A program made the translations under genes and the position numbers. From the NCBI GenBank assembly GCA_003486725.1, contig DNGD01000008.1, positions 1-6,530 of the forward strand: a stretch of DNA of 6,530 nt, in the 5' to 3' direction. Position 1 is the stretch's first letter. Each line of letters starts with the position of its first letter. Origin of the DNA: Rhodospirillaceae bacterium. GTDB lineage: Bacteria > Pseudomonadota > Alphaproteobacteria > UBA9219. This document shows, piece after piece, positions 1-6,172 of this stretch. The notes beneath the pieces were generated by a model, which saw only the letters and a program-made list of their open reading frames with translations, searched no databases and was not told the DNA's origin.

Positions 1-19
1 CCCGTCCGCCATTAAAAAT

Positions 20-44
20 GCCCCCCAATCGGGGGCTTTTTTTT
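20..44 (+). terminator. Intrinsic terminator of the gene upstream of the window
   Basis: A perfect 6-bp GC stem (20-25 with 31-36) closes a 5-base loop and is followed directly by eight T residues (37-44), the standard form of a Rho-independent terminator read rightward. A TAA at 13-15, in a frame open from base 1, could be the stop codon of the upstream gene, but only four codons are visible, so that is a guess. A five-A run at 14-18 would give a short U-tract on the opposite strand, so weak bidirectional activity is possible. The hairpin separates rne from whatever precedes it. Confidence 0.85.
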
Positions 45-408
45 ATGAGCGTTGTGGAAAGACACAGGCTCTCCCTCTTATTTCCCGCAATTTTAACAGG
101 ATTATGGTTAAACGAATAAGCGATTGCGCTGGGGAGCCTTTTGCGGTTATGATGCCTTCGCGCTTAAGAAAGTCGCGCTTTGTTCCTGCGTTGGCGTCCT
201 ATGATGCCGATAGATTTCAACAGGTTACGCAGAACAGGAACAAGCCCGCACAAAAGCGTACGCAAGGCGCCCTGTCACCTGTTTTGGGTCATTCCCGATC
301 CCCGAATTCAGAAGGCGGCCTTCGGTAAACTGGGCAACGAAATAACCGGACCATGGCGCGTAGAAGCTTTTAATAGGCTCTATCGCGACAAGCCGGATGG
401 AGAACAAA
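45..408 (+). promoter_or_regulatory. Long rne leader region (promoter and 5' UTR), no convincing gene
   Basis: About 360 bases separate the upstream terminator from the rne start codon. Small open frames occur on both strands here, but they have no good ribosome binding site, no recognisable protein and composition unlike the neighbouring genes, so I treat the stretch as non-coding. A weak sigma-70-like pair is TTGTGG at 52-57 and TCTTAT at 76-81, 18 bases apart; this is a low-confidence promoter guess. A small hairpin (311-315 with 319-323) lies in the leader. In E. coli the rne leader is also several hundred bases long and mediates autoregulation through RNase E cleavage; a similar role here is inference from length and position only. 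Confidence 0.35.
399..402 (+). promoter_or_regulatory. Ribosome binding site deciding the rne start
   Basis: GGAG lies six bases before the ATG at 409. An alternative in-frame ATG at 397 would lie upstream of and overlap this site, and has no Shine-Dalgarno-like sequence of its own. The protein read from 409 begins Met-Thr-Lys-Arg-Met-Leu-Val-Asp-Ala, which matches how RNase E family proteins normally begin (E. coli starts Met-Lys-Arg-Met-Leu-Ile-Asn-Ala). Start 409 is therefore preferred. Confidence 0.7.
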
Positions 409-3120
409 ATGACGAAAAGAATGTTGGTGGATGCCACGCATCCCGAAGAGACTCGTATAGCAATTGTCGAAAGCTATAGAGATAACAATCGCTTAGAAGA
501 TCTTGATTTTAGTTTGGCCAGCAAGCCCATCTTGCGTGGAAACATCTATTTAGCCAAGGTCATGCGCATCGAACCGTCGTTACAGGCGGCTTTTGTGGAG
601 TACGGCGGCAACCGCCACGGCTTCCTTCCCTTCAGCGAAATTCACCCCGACTATTTCCGCATCCCCGTCGCCGATCGCCCTGCGGGCGAAGACGTGAGTG
701 AAGATGAGGATATGGAGGAAGACGAGAACGAGAACGGCGAAAATGAGGAAGGCCATGATGGCCACCTCGACGAATCCGTTCCCGATGATGATGACAAGGA
801 TTACACGCAGTCCCCCGATCACTCGGAAGAGACAAACGGTGAAGGTGAAACTCCATCTCCTGAGGAACCACAGGAAGTACCACAAGAAGAACCTCAGGAA
901 CAACCTCAGGAACAACCGGAACCGCAGGAACCTAAACCTGAGGACGGCACCCCTGCGCCGGTGGCTACGCGCAGCCTTCCCCATGGCTTTGGCGATGAAG
1001 ATACAAGCGTCGGCCTTATCACTGATTTCGGCAATGCCGCCGTTGGCGGTTCGCTGACCGAAGTCGCGATGCCCGAAGCGCCCCCCGAGAGCGTTGGCGG
1101 CGAAGTGACCGAGCGCATCGTGCGCCAACATCGCCCGCGTTACAAAATTCAAGAAGTCCTGAAGCGTGGCCAAGTCATGCTCATTCAGGTGGTCAAGGAA
1201 GAGCGCGGCAACAAAGGCGCGGCGCTCACCAGCTTCCTGTCGCTGGCTGGTCGCTATTGCGTATTGATGCCCAACACCGATCATGGTGGCGGCGTCTCGC
1301 GCAAGATCACGAACCACCAAGACCGTCGCCGGATGAAGGAGATTCTGGATCAGCTGGAAATCCCCGAAGGCATGGCCGTTATTCTGCGCACGGCGGGCAT
1401 GGAGCAAGCGCCCCCCGACATTCAGCGCGATCTGGAATATCTGCTTTCCATGTGGGACAGCATCCGTGAGCAGACCTTGCAGTCCAGCGCGCCTTCGTTG
1501 ATTTATGAAGAAGCGAACCTGATCAAGCGCTCGGTGCGCGATTTGTATTCGCAAGACATCGCCGAGATTTTGATCGCGGGACAAGACGCCTATCAAAGGG
1601 CGCACGACTTCATGCGCGCGATCATGCCCGATCAAGCGGACAAGATTAAGCACTACACTGATCCGACACCTCTGTTCATCCGCTATCAGGTGGAAAACCA
1701 GATTGACTCGCTGCATAGCCCGATTGTGCAGCTTCGCTCCGGCGGTTATCTGGTGATCAACCCGACCGAAGCGCTGGTTTCCATCGACGTGAACTCTGGC
1801 CGCGCGACGCGCGAGCGTCATATCGAAGAAACGGCTCTGAAAACCAATCTTGAGGCCGCCGAGGAAATCGCGCGCCAGTTGCGCTTGCGCGATTTGGCTG
1901 GCCTTGTCGTTATCGATTTCATCGATATGGAAGATGGCCGCAACAATGCCGCCGTCGAACGCCGTATCAAGGAGTCGATGAAGAACGACCGCGCTCGTTT
2001 GCAAATTGGTCGTATCTCGCCCTTTGGTTTGCTGGAATTGTCGCGCCAACGCCTGCGCCCCAGCTTGCTTGAAATCAGCTTTGAAAAATGCCCACATTGC
2101 TTGGGAACGGGCAATGTCCGTTCTCCGGACTCGGCGGCTCTTTCGGTTCTTCGCGCGATTGAAGAAGAAGCGATCAAGCAACGCACGAACGAGATTACGG
2201 CCACTGTGGCCATGCATGTTGCGGTTTACATCTTGAACCACAAGCGCGCCGATCTGGGCGATTTGGAAACGCGTTATGGCATCACGATTGTGATCCAGAC
2301 CGAAGAAATGTTGCCGCCTCCCGGCTATAAGCTGGATCGCGCCAAGGGTCGCCCTTCCGGAACGCGTCACATCGGACCGGCTGTGAATGCCGATCAGGTG
2401 ATTGCGGATACCGAGCGTGACATGCCCGATTTCGCCCGCGATATGTCCTCTGGCGATGATCAGGATGATCAATCCCCCTCTTCCTCGTCTTCCGGCGAAG
2501 GAGAAGATGGTCAGTCTTCGCGCCGTGGTCGTGGACGTTTCCGCAAGCATGATCGCGGTGGCCGTCAAAGCCGCCGTGGTGAAAGAGGCGGCGAACGTGG
2601 TGGCGAAAGAACAAACGAAGGTCGCGCGCCTTCTGCTGCTGCGCCAGCTGGTGAAGATTTTGCGCCCCGTGGCGATGCGCCTGAAGGCTCTTCCTTGGAT
2701 CTGGGTTCGGATTTGCAAGGAGCTTCACCCGAAGGCAATGGTGATCAGGATAACAACCGTCGCCGTCGTCGTGGTCGTCGCGGTGGTCGTCGTCGTCATG
2801 GCGAACGCGGCGAAGTCCAGCCAGCCGGCGAGCCAAACGGAAATCAAGGTGGAGAATGGGCGCCGCGTGCACAGCAGGCTCAGCCGTCCGAAGGTGCCCC
2901 GCGTCAATCTGATAACGCTCCGCGGCAGGCGCGTCCTGCCACGCCGCGTGCCGAGGTTCCCTATATCCCCGCTAGCATTCATGATCTGGACACAACGCCA
3001 AAGCCAGCATCTCAGGATCCAAGGCCAGCGTCCTCGTCGGTCAGCCGTTCCTATGAGACGGTCAACCCGCCTTCCGATCAGCCCAAGGGCGGTTGGTGGC
3101 GCAAGCTGACGGGTCAGTAA
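409..3120 (+). CDS. rne: Ribonuclease E (Rne/Rng family endoribonuclease)
   Basis: RNase E cuts single-stranded AU-rich RNA, starting mRNA decay and maturing rRNA and tRNA precursors, and scaffolds the RNA degradosome. The product is 903 residues. The S1 domain starts near residue 44 and is split by a roughly 150-residue acidic, Pro/Gln/Glu-rich insertion (about 91-240), then resumes at the segment with Arg-Gly-Asn-Lys-Gly. The 5'-sensor motif RTAG starts at R327. The DNase I-like catalytic site has D460 (IDVNSG) and D503 (VIDFIDM), spaced exactly as E. coli D303 and D346. The Zn-link is CPHC, C561 and C564, matching E. coli C404/C407. The tail beyond about residue 670 is low-complexity and probably disordered, with Arg-rich blocks at 705-734 and 784-797, and ends in GWWRKLTGQ, resembling the PNPase-binding GWW tail described for Caulobacter RNase E. 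An alternative ATG at 397 would add four residues. Monocistronic between two terminators. Confidence 0.97.
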   Translation: MTKRMLVDATHPEETRIAIVESYRDNNRLEDLDFSLASKPILRGNIYLAKVMRIEPSLQAAFVEYGGNRHGFLPFSEIHPDYFRIPVADRPAGEDVSEDEDMEEDENENGENEEGHDGHLDESVPDDDDKDYTQSPDHSEETNGEGETPSPEEPQEVPQEEPQEQPQEQPEPQEPKPEDGTPAPVATRSLPHGFGDEDTSVGLITDFGNAAVGGSLTEVAMPEAPPESVGGEVTERIVRQHRPRYKIQEVLKRGQVMLIQVVKEERGNKGAALTSFLSLAGRYCVLMPNTDHGGGVSRKITNHQDRRRMKEILDQLEIPEGMAVILRTAGMEQAPPDIQRDLEYLLSMWDSIREQTLQSSAPSLIYEEANLIKRSVRDLYSQDIAEILIAGQDAYQRAHDFMRAIMPDQADKIKHYTDPTPLFIRYQVENQIDSLHSPIVQLRSGGYLVINPTEALVSIDVNSGRATRERHIEETALKTNLEAAEEIARQLRLRDLAGLVVIDFIDMEDGRNNAAVERRIKESMKNDRARLQIGRISPFGLLELSRQRLRPSLLEISFEKCPHCLGTGNVRSPDSAALSVLRAIEEEAIKQRTNEITATVAMHVAVYILNHKRADLGDLETRYGITIVIQTEEMLPPPGYKLDRAKGRPSGTRHIGPAVNADQVIADTERDMPDFARDMSSGDDQDDQSPSSSSSGEGEDGQSSRRGRGRFRKHDRGGRQSRRGERGGERGGERTNEGRAPSAAAPAGEDFAPRGDAPEGSSLDLGSDLQGASPEGNGDQDNNRRRRRGRRGGRRRHGERGEVQPAGEPNGNQGGEWAPRAQQAQPSEGAPRQSDNAPRQARPATPRAEVPYIPASIHDLDTTPKPASQDPRPASSSVSRSYETVNPPSDQPKGGWWRKLTGQ
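860..939 (+). repeat. Pro-Gln-Glu repeat tract inside the rne S1 insertion
   Basis: This stretch of the rne coding sequence encodes a run of short Pro-(Gln/Glu)-Glu units. It includes a perfect 12-bp tandem duplication, CCTCAGGAACAA at 892-903 and 904-915, with degenerate copies on both sides. All changes keep the reading frame. It lies in the acidic insertion, so length variation by slippage or unequal recombination would be tolerated by the fold. The tract is part of the protein, not a separate element. Confidence 0.75.
2758..2799 (+). repeat. Arg/Gly codon repeat in the rne C-terminal tail
   Basis: Fourteen codons, almost all CGT/CGC or GGT, encode an Arg-Gly block ending in His (residues 784-797). 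A related Arg/Gly/Glu tract lies at 2521-2610 (residues 705-734) and contains repeated Gly-Glu-Arg-Gly units. Arg-rich blocks of this kind occur in the disordered tails of RNase E homologues, where they act as RNA-binding or condensate-forming segments; the function here is inferred from composition. Confidence 0.6.
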
Positions 3121-3139
3121 AGCCTGTCGTAATAGAAAT

Positions 3140-3172
3140 AAGAAAAGGGCGCTTGATGCGCCCTTTTCTTTT
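3140..3172 (+). terminator. Strong rne terminator, probably bidirectional
   Basis: A perfect inverted repeat of 13 bp (3140-3152 with 3158-3170) has a 5-base loop (TTGAT) and begins 19 bases after the rne stop codon. The GC core is flanked by A-runs on the left and T-runs on the right, so it reads as an intrinsic terminator on the + strand. On the minus strand the hairpin is also followed by a T-rich stretch, so it could end transcription from the right as well. Confidence 0.9.
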
Positions 3173-3481
3173 CGCCAAATCTTTTAGCCAAGATCGCCCT
3201 TTTTTTGTCACGCGAAGGGTGTAATGATCGGGTTGTCATTCAGAAGTACTGCCGGAATCACCATGGTCTGCTTCTCAGCGAAGCTGAACGCGAATTCGGT
3301 GTCGTAAAACGCGTATTTTGAAGGGAGGATGTGGATGCGACTGGCATGGCCTTCTAGAACATATCACAGTTGCGCACAGCTGCTCTTACGCGCGTTAAAT
3401 CAATGTGTTAGCTGCTACCCTAGCTTACGATTTGCATGCCATCGTACACGCTTCTATGGCCTCGCAAAGGGCTATCTGGAA
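3173..3481. other. Intergenic gap between rne and the peptidase gene
   Basis: This 309-base gap follows the rne terminator. The left half contains the minus-strand open frame described at 3208-3363. The right half (3364-3481) has lower GC and no RNA gene, repeat or clear promoter that I can recognise. A strong Shine-Dalgarno-like sequence, AAGGGAGG at 3321-3328, lies six bases before an ATG at 3335 that is in frame with the peptidase gene, so part of the gap may instead be an N-terminal extension of that gene. Confidence 0.5.
3208..3363 (-). pseudogene. Possible decayed C-terminal gene fragment of unknown family
   Basis: On the minus strand an open frame of 51 codons runs from just after an in-frame stop (3364-3366) to a TGA at 3208-3210. 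It has no ATG, GTG or TTG near its upstream end; the only in-frame ATG is at 3262-3264, leaving 18 residues. The peptide looks like real protein: a segment SKYAFYDTEFAFSFAEKQ is followed by hydrophobic MVIPAVLLNDNPIITPFA and the stop. Its codons favour C and G in the third position, especially in the downstream part, unlike the + strand frame opposite it. A second minus-strand frame with an ATG (complement of 3345-3347) precedes it and could be joined by one indel. I do not recognise the family. A tail of a frameshifted or truncated gene is the best reading; chance is not excluded. Confidence 0.35.
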
Positions 3482-4867
3482 GTGCCCCGTTTTATCAGGA
3501 AAAGCGCCCTGCCCCGCGCCCTTGTTCTGACCCTTGTTTTGGCGCTTTCTTTCCCCCCGCAATTGGCCTTTGCGCGTGACGACAAGATGACCTTCATTCG
3601 CGATGCGGAAATCGAGCATTATCTGCGTACGCTGGGCAACCCCATTTTCCGCGCAGCAGGCCTTGACCCAACTTCCATCAGTTTGCTGATGATCCAGAAT
3701 GCCGATCTGAACGCTTTTGTGGCGGGCGGCATGAACATCTTTTTCTATACCGGCTTGTTGCAGGCCTCGGAAACCCCCGAACAATTGCAAGGTGTCATCG
3801 CGCATGAAACCGGCCACATCGCGGGCGGCCATTTGTCGCGTGGGTCAAAGGCCATGCGTGATGCCTCGGCGCAGGCCATCATCGGCATGCTGGCGGGGGT
3901 GGCTATCGGCGCGGCCAGCGGGCGCGGTGATATTGCCGTGGGCACGATCGGCGGCGCACAGAGCGTGGCCGAGCGCGGCCTTATGGGTTTCTCGCGTGCG
4001 CAGGAATCCTCCGCCGACGCGGCGGCCATGCGTTTTCTGGACAGCACGGGGCAAAGCTCGCAAGGCCTTCTGGATTTTATGAAGAAGCTGGCGGGGCAGG
4101 ATATTTTGCCCGTCGATCGTCAGGTCGAATATGTGCGCACCCATCCGCTATCGCAGGATCGCGTGGGCAGCATTGAACATCACCTTCAGACCCGCGCCGA
4201 TCTGTCCGGCAAGAAGCTGGAGGCCTCGTTTCAAAACATGCATGAGCGCATGAAGGCCAAGCTGCTGGGCTATATGCAGCCGCAAACCGCTTTGCTTCGT
4301 TACACTGATAAGGACCCGCGCGTACCGGCGCGTTATGCCCGCGCGATTGCCCTGTATCGAACCAGCCAGTTGCAGCGTGCCTTGGTCATCATGGAAACGT
4401 TGTTGAAGGAGGAGCCGGACAATCCCTTCTTTATCGAGCTTAAGGCTCAGATGCTTTTTGAGAATGCTCGTGTGGCCGAGGCTGTCGATCTGTACAAGAA
4501 GGCCGTGACCTTGCAGCCGGACTCGGCGCTGCTTCGCGTCTCCTATGCCCATGCCCTTTTAGAAAATAAAGGCGATGTCGATCTGGTGCTCCAACATTTG
4601 ACGGAAGCCAACCGGCTGGAAGCTCGCGATGCGCAGACGTGGCGTTTTCTGGCCGCCGCGTGGACCCGCAAGGGGGAAATCACCAAGGATATGAAATATC
4701 AGGGGCTCGTTTCCTATGCGCTGGCCGAGGAATCCTTGGCAAACGGCAAAGACAAAACGGCGGGGCAATATGCAGAGCGGGCGCTCAAATCGCTGCCCAA
4801 AGGCTCCCCCTATTGGTTAAGAGCGCAAGATATTAAGATTAACGTCGAGAATGACGCGAAAGATTGA
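3482..4867 (+). CDS. Exported M48 family zinc metalloprotease with TPR-like C-terminus
   Basis: This is a BepA/YfgC-type peptidase; relatives act in the periplasm on misassembled outer-membrane proteins. From the GTG at 3482 the product is 461 residues. It opens with a classic signal peptide: Arg/Lys-rich start, hydrophobic core at about 13-24, and a likely cut after A31 (Ala-Phe-Ala). The zinc motif is HETGH (H108, E109, H112), and E175 in QESSAD is the expected third ligand. A hydrophobic Gly/Ala-rich stretch lies between them. Residues about 284-455 are alpha-helical TPR-like repeats. I chose GTG 3482 because the protein then begins as this family does. An ATG at 3335 has a better ribosome binding site (AAGGGAGG) but would add 49 Cys- and Arg-rich residues with only about 21 of 48 codons ending in G or C, unlike the rest of the gene. 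The family and stop are certain; the start is not. Confidence 0.92.
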   Translation: MPRFIRKSALPRALVLTLVLALSFPPQLAFARDDKMTFIRDAEIEHYLRTLGNPIFRAAGLDPTSISLLMIQNADLNAFVAGGMNIFFYTGLLQASETPEQLQGVIAHETGHIAGGHLSRGSKAMRDASAQAIIGMLAGVAIGAASGRGDIAVGTIGGAQSVAERGLMGFSRAQESSADAAAMRFLDSTGQSSQGLLDFMKKLAGQDILPVDRQVEYVRTHPLSQDRVGSIEHHLQTRADLSGKKLEASFQNMHERMKAKLLGYMQPQTALLRYTDKDPRVPARYARAIALYRTSQLQRALVIMETLLKEEPDNPFFIELKAQMLFENARVAEAVDLYKKAVTLQPDSALLRVSYAHALLENKGDVDLVLQHLTEANRLEARDAQTWRFLAAAWTRKGEITKDMKYQGLVSYALAEESLANGKDKTAGQYAERALKSLPKGSPYWLRAQDIKINVENDAKD

Positions 4868-4926
4868 CTTGCGCCCGAAAACTTGGTCTTGTGCGCTTTC
4901 TACGGGTTGATCGTTAACACTTAACC

Positions 4927-4930
4927 GGAG
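4927..4930 (+). promoter_or_regulatory. Ribosome binding site of the DsbA-like gene
   Basis: GGAG lies six bases before the ATG at 4937, the best-placed site in the 69-base gap after the peptidase stop codon. No terminator hairpin is visible in this gap, consistent with read-through from the peptidase gene. Confidence 0.65.
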
Positions 4931-4936
4931 TCCCTT

Positions 4937-5695
4937 ATGTCCACTTTTAAAGTCCTTCTTGCTGCGCTGACCGTTGGTTTCATGCCCTCTTTGAGCCTTG
5001 CTGCCGAACCAGCTCCGGTTTTTAACGATGCGCAGAAGGCGGCGATCGAGGCCACAGTCCGCGATTTGCTGACCAAGAAGGAGCCTGAAATTGTGATGCA
5101 GGCCGCGCAAACGCTGCAAGAAAAGGCGGAAAAAGAGCAGGCTGCCAAGGGTAAAGAGGCCGTTAGCCAAAATCTGGACAGGATCTTTAAAGACGCCAAT
5201 TCCCCTGTTGGTGGAAATCCCAAGGGTGACGTGACCGTGGTCGAGTTTTTTGATTATTCCTGCGGCTACTGCAAAATGGCGCAAGAAGTGCTGAAGAAAT
5301 ATATGGCCGAGGAAAAGAATGTCCGCTTTGTGTATAAAGAGCTTCCCATTCTCGGTGATGCTTCCATTTATGCCTCCAAGGCCGCTTTGGCCAGCGTGGC
5401 GCAGGGCAAATATATTGCCTTTCATGAAGCCATGATGGAGGCCAAGGAACGCCTGACCGAAGACAGCATCAAGAAAATTGCCAAGGATGTCGGTCTTGAC
5501 GTGGTGAAGCTGACCAAGGACATGGAATCCGACAAGATCAAGACCATGATCAAGGCCAATCAGGATCTGGCCGCCGACATTGGCGCGCGTGGAACCCCTG
5601 CCTTTGTGATCGGCGAAAAGCTGTATCCGGGCGCGTTGTCGCCAGAGCAGCTGAAGGAAGCCGTCGACGAAGTGCGTAAGGCTAAAAAGAAGTAA
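4937..5695 (+). CDS. Exported DsbA-family thiol:disulfide oxidoreductase (ScsC/Com1-like)
   Basis: The 252-residue product is predicted to make, break or shuffle disulfide bonds in periplasmic proteins. A signal peptide covers about residues 1-22, with cleavage near Ala22 or Ala23. Residues about 29-85 form a charged helical segment resembling the N-terminal domain of ScsC-like proteins, which in Proteus ScsC mediates trimer formation. The thioredoxin fold follows, with the redox motif CGYC (C109 and C112) after FDYS and the cis-Pro loop RGTPAF (cis-Pro at P221). The protein ends in a Lys-rich tail. Com1-type and ScsC-type proteins share this architecture, so choosing between oxidase and isomerase is not possible from sequence alone. 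It follows the peptidase gene by 69 bases without a terminator and precedes aroQ by 6 bases, so it is probably in one operon with both. No DsbB or DsbD partner is in the window. Confidence 0.93.
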   Translation: MSTFKVLLAALTVGFMPSLSLAAEPAPVFNDAQKAAIEATVRDLLTKKEPEIVMQAAQTLQEKAEKEQAAKGKEAVSQNLDRIFKDANSPVGGNPKGDVTVVEFFDYSCGYCKMAQEVLKKYMAEEKNVRFVYKELPILGDASIYASKAALASVAQGKYIAFHEAMMEAKERLTEDSIKKIAKDVGLDVVKLTKDMESDKIKTMIKANQDLAADIGARGTPAFVIGEKLYPGALSPEQLKEAVDEVRKAKKK

Positions 5696-5701
5696 GCCGA
5701 T

Positions 5702-6151
5702 ATGAACAAAACACCGCGCATCTTGGTCCTCACGGGCCCTAACCTCAACATGCTTGGGGTGCGAGAGCCGTCCGTGTATGGCACGACCACGTTGGCCGAT
5801 ATCCATGCGATGTGCGGCAAGGTTGCGGGTGAGCTGGGTTTATCCGTCGATTGCCGTCAAAGCAATCACGAGGGTGAGCTGGTCACATGGATACAGGAAG
5901 TTATCACCGCGCCGTTCGACGGCGTGGTGATTAATGCCGCCGCCTACACCCATACGTCGGTGGCGATTATGGATGCGTTGAAAATGACCGGCGTGCCGAT
6001 CATCGAGGTTCATATCTCGAATACCTTCGCGCGTGAGGCATTTCGCCATCACTCATACATCTCGCCTGTTGCGACAGGCGTTATTTGTGGCTGCGGCGCA
6101 GAAGGCTATACACTGGCGCTTAGGGCACTGGCATCGAAACTAAGACAGTAA
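5702..6151 (+). CDS. aroQ: 3-Dehydroquinate dehydratase, type II
   Basis: This cytoplasmic enzyme removes water from 3-dehydroquinate to give 3-dehydroshikimate, the third step of the shikimate pathway to aromatic amino acids. The 149 residues match the usual length of the dodecameric type II family. Visible motifs in order are GPNLNMLGVREPSVYG near the start (R21 in the mobile lid loop and Y26 as the catalytic tyrosine), QSNHEGELV, INAAAYTHTS (N78, H84), EVHISN (H104, the general acid) and REAFRHHSYISP with R115. All key residues are present. The start lies 6 bases after the stop of the DsbA-like gene and has only a weak purine-rich sequence upstream, so translational coupling is likely. The aroQ-accB(-accC) arrangement is common in Proteobacteria. 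Confidence 0.97.
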   Translation: MNKTPRILVLTGPNLNMLGVREPSVYGTTTLADIHAMCGKVAGELGLSVDCRQSNHEGELVTWIQEVITAPFDGVVINAAAYTHTSVAIMDALKMTGVPIIEVHISNTFAREAFRHHSYISPVATGVICGCGAEGYTLALRALASKLRQ

Positions 6152-6160
6152 GGAAATATA

Positions 6161-6166
6161 AAGGAA
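6161..6166 (+). promoter_or_regulatory. Ribosome binding site of accB, with an upstream near-copy
   Basis: AAGGAA is placed six bases before the accB ATG at 6173. The 9-base sequence AAGGAAATA occurs twice, at 6150-6158 and 6161-6169; the first copy overlaps the aroQ stop codon. The second copy is the correctly spaced one. Confidence 0.65.
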
Positions 6167-6172
6167 ATACAC

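Noticed and set aside
104..328. 74-codon + strand open frame in the rne leader
   Set aside because: No Shine-Dalgarno-like site, no similarity to a known family that I can recognise, and composition unlike the neighbouring genes. Treated as leader.
225..437. 70-codon minus-strand open frame across the rne start
   Set aside because: It begins inside rne, runs through its leader and has no recognisable domain or start signal.
580..2718. 712-codon open frame on the minus strand, opposite rne
   Set aside because: It is an antisense shadow produced by rne codon bias. It has no recognisable domain, its Arg/His-rich low-complexity composition mirrors rne, and it lies wholly opposite a gene with all catalytic residues intact.
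2402..3109. 235-codon + strand frame overlapping the rne tail
   Set aside because: Its Val/Ala runs are a frame-shifted reading of the Arg/Gly repeats of rne. The rne frame reaches the conserved GWW end, so there is no frameshift.
4864..4911. Possible internal promoter before the DsbA-like gene
   Set aside because: TTGACT at 4864-4869 resembles a -35 element, but no acceptable -10 hexamer lies 16-18 bases downstream. Not enough to call.
4817..5806. 329-codon open frame on the minus strand opposite the DsbA-like gene and aroQ start
   Set aside because: It spans three well-identified + strand gene parts and an intergenic gap, with no recognisable motif or start signal. Shadow of codon bias.
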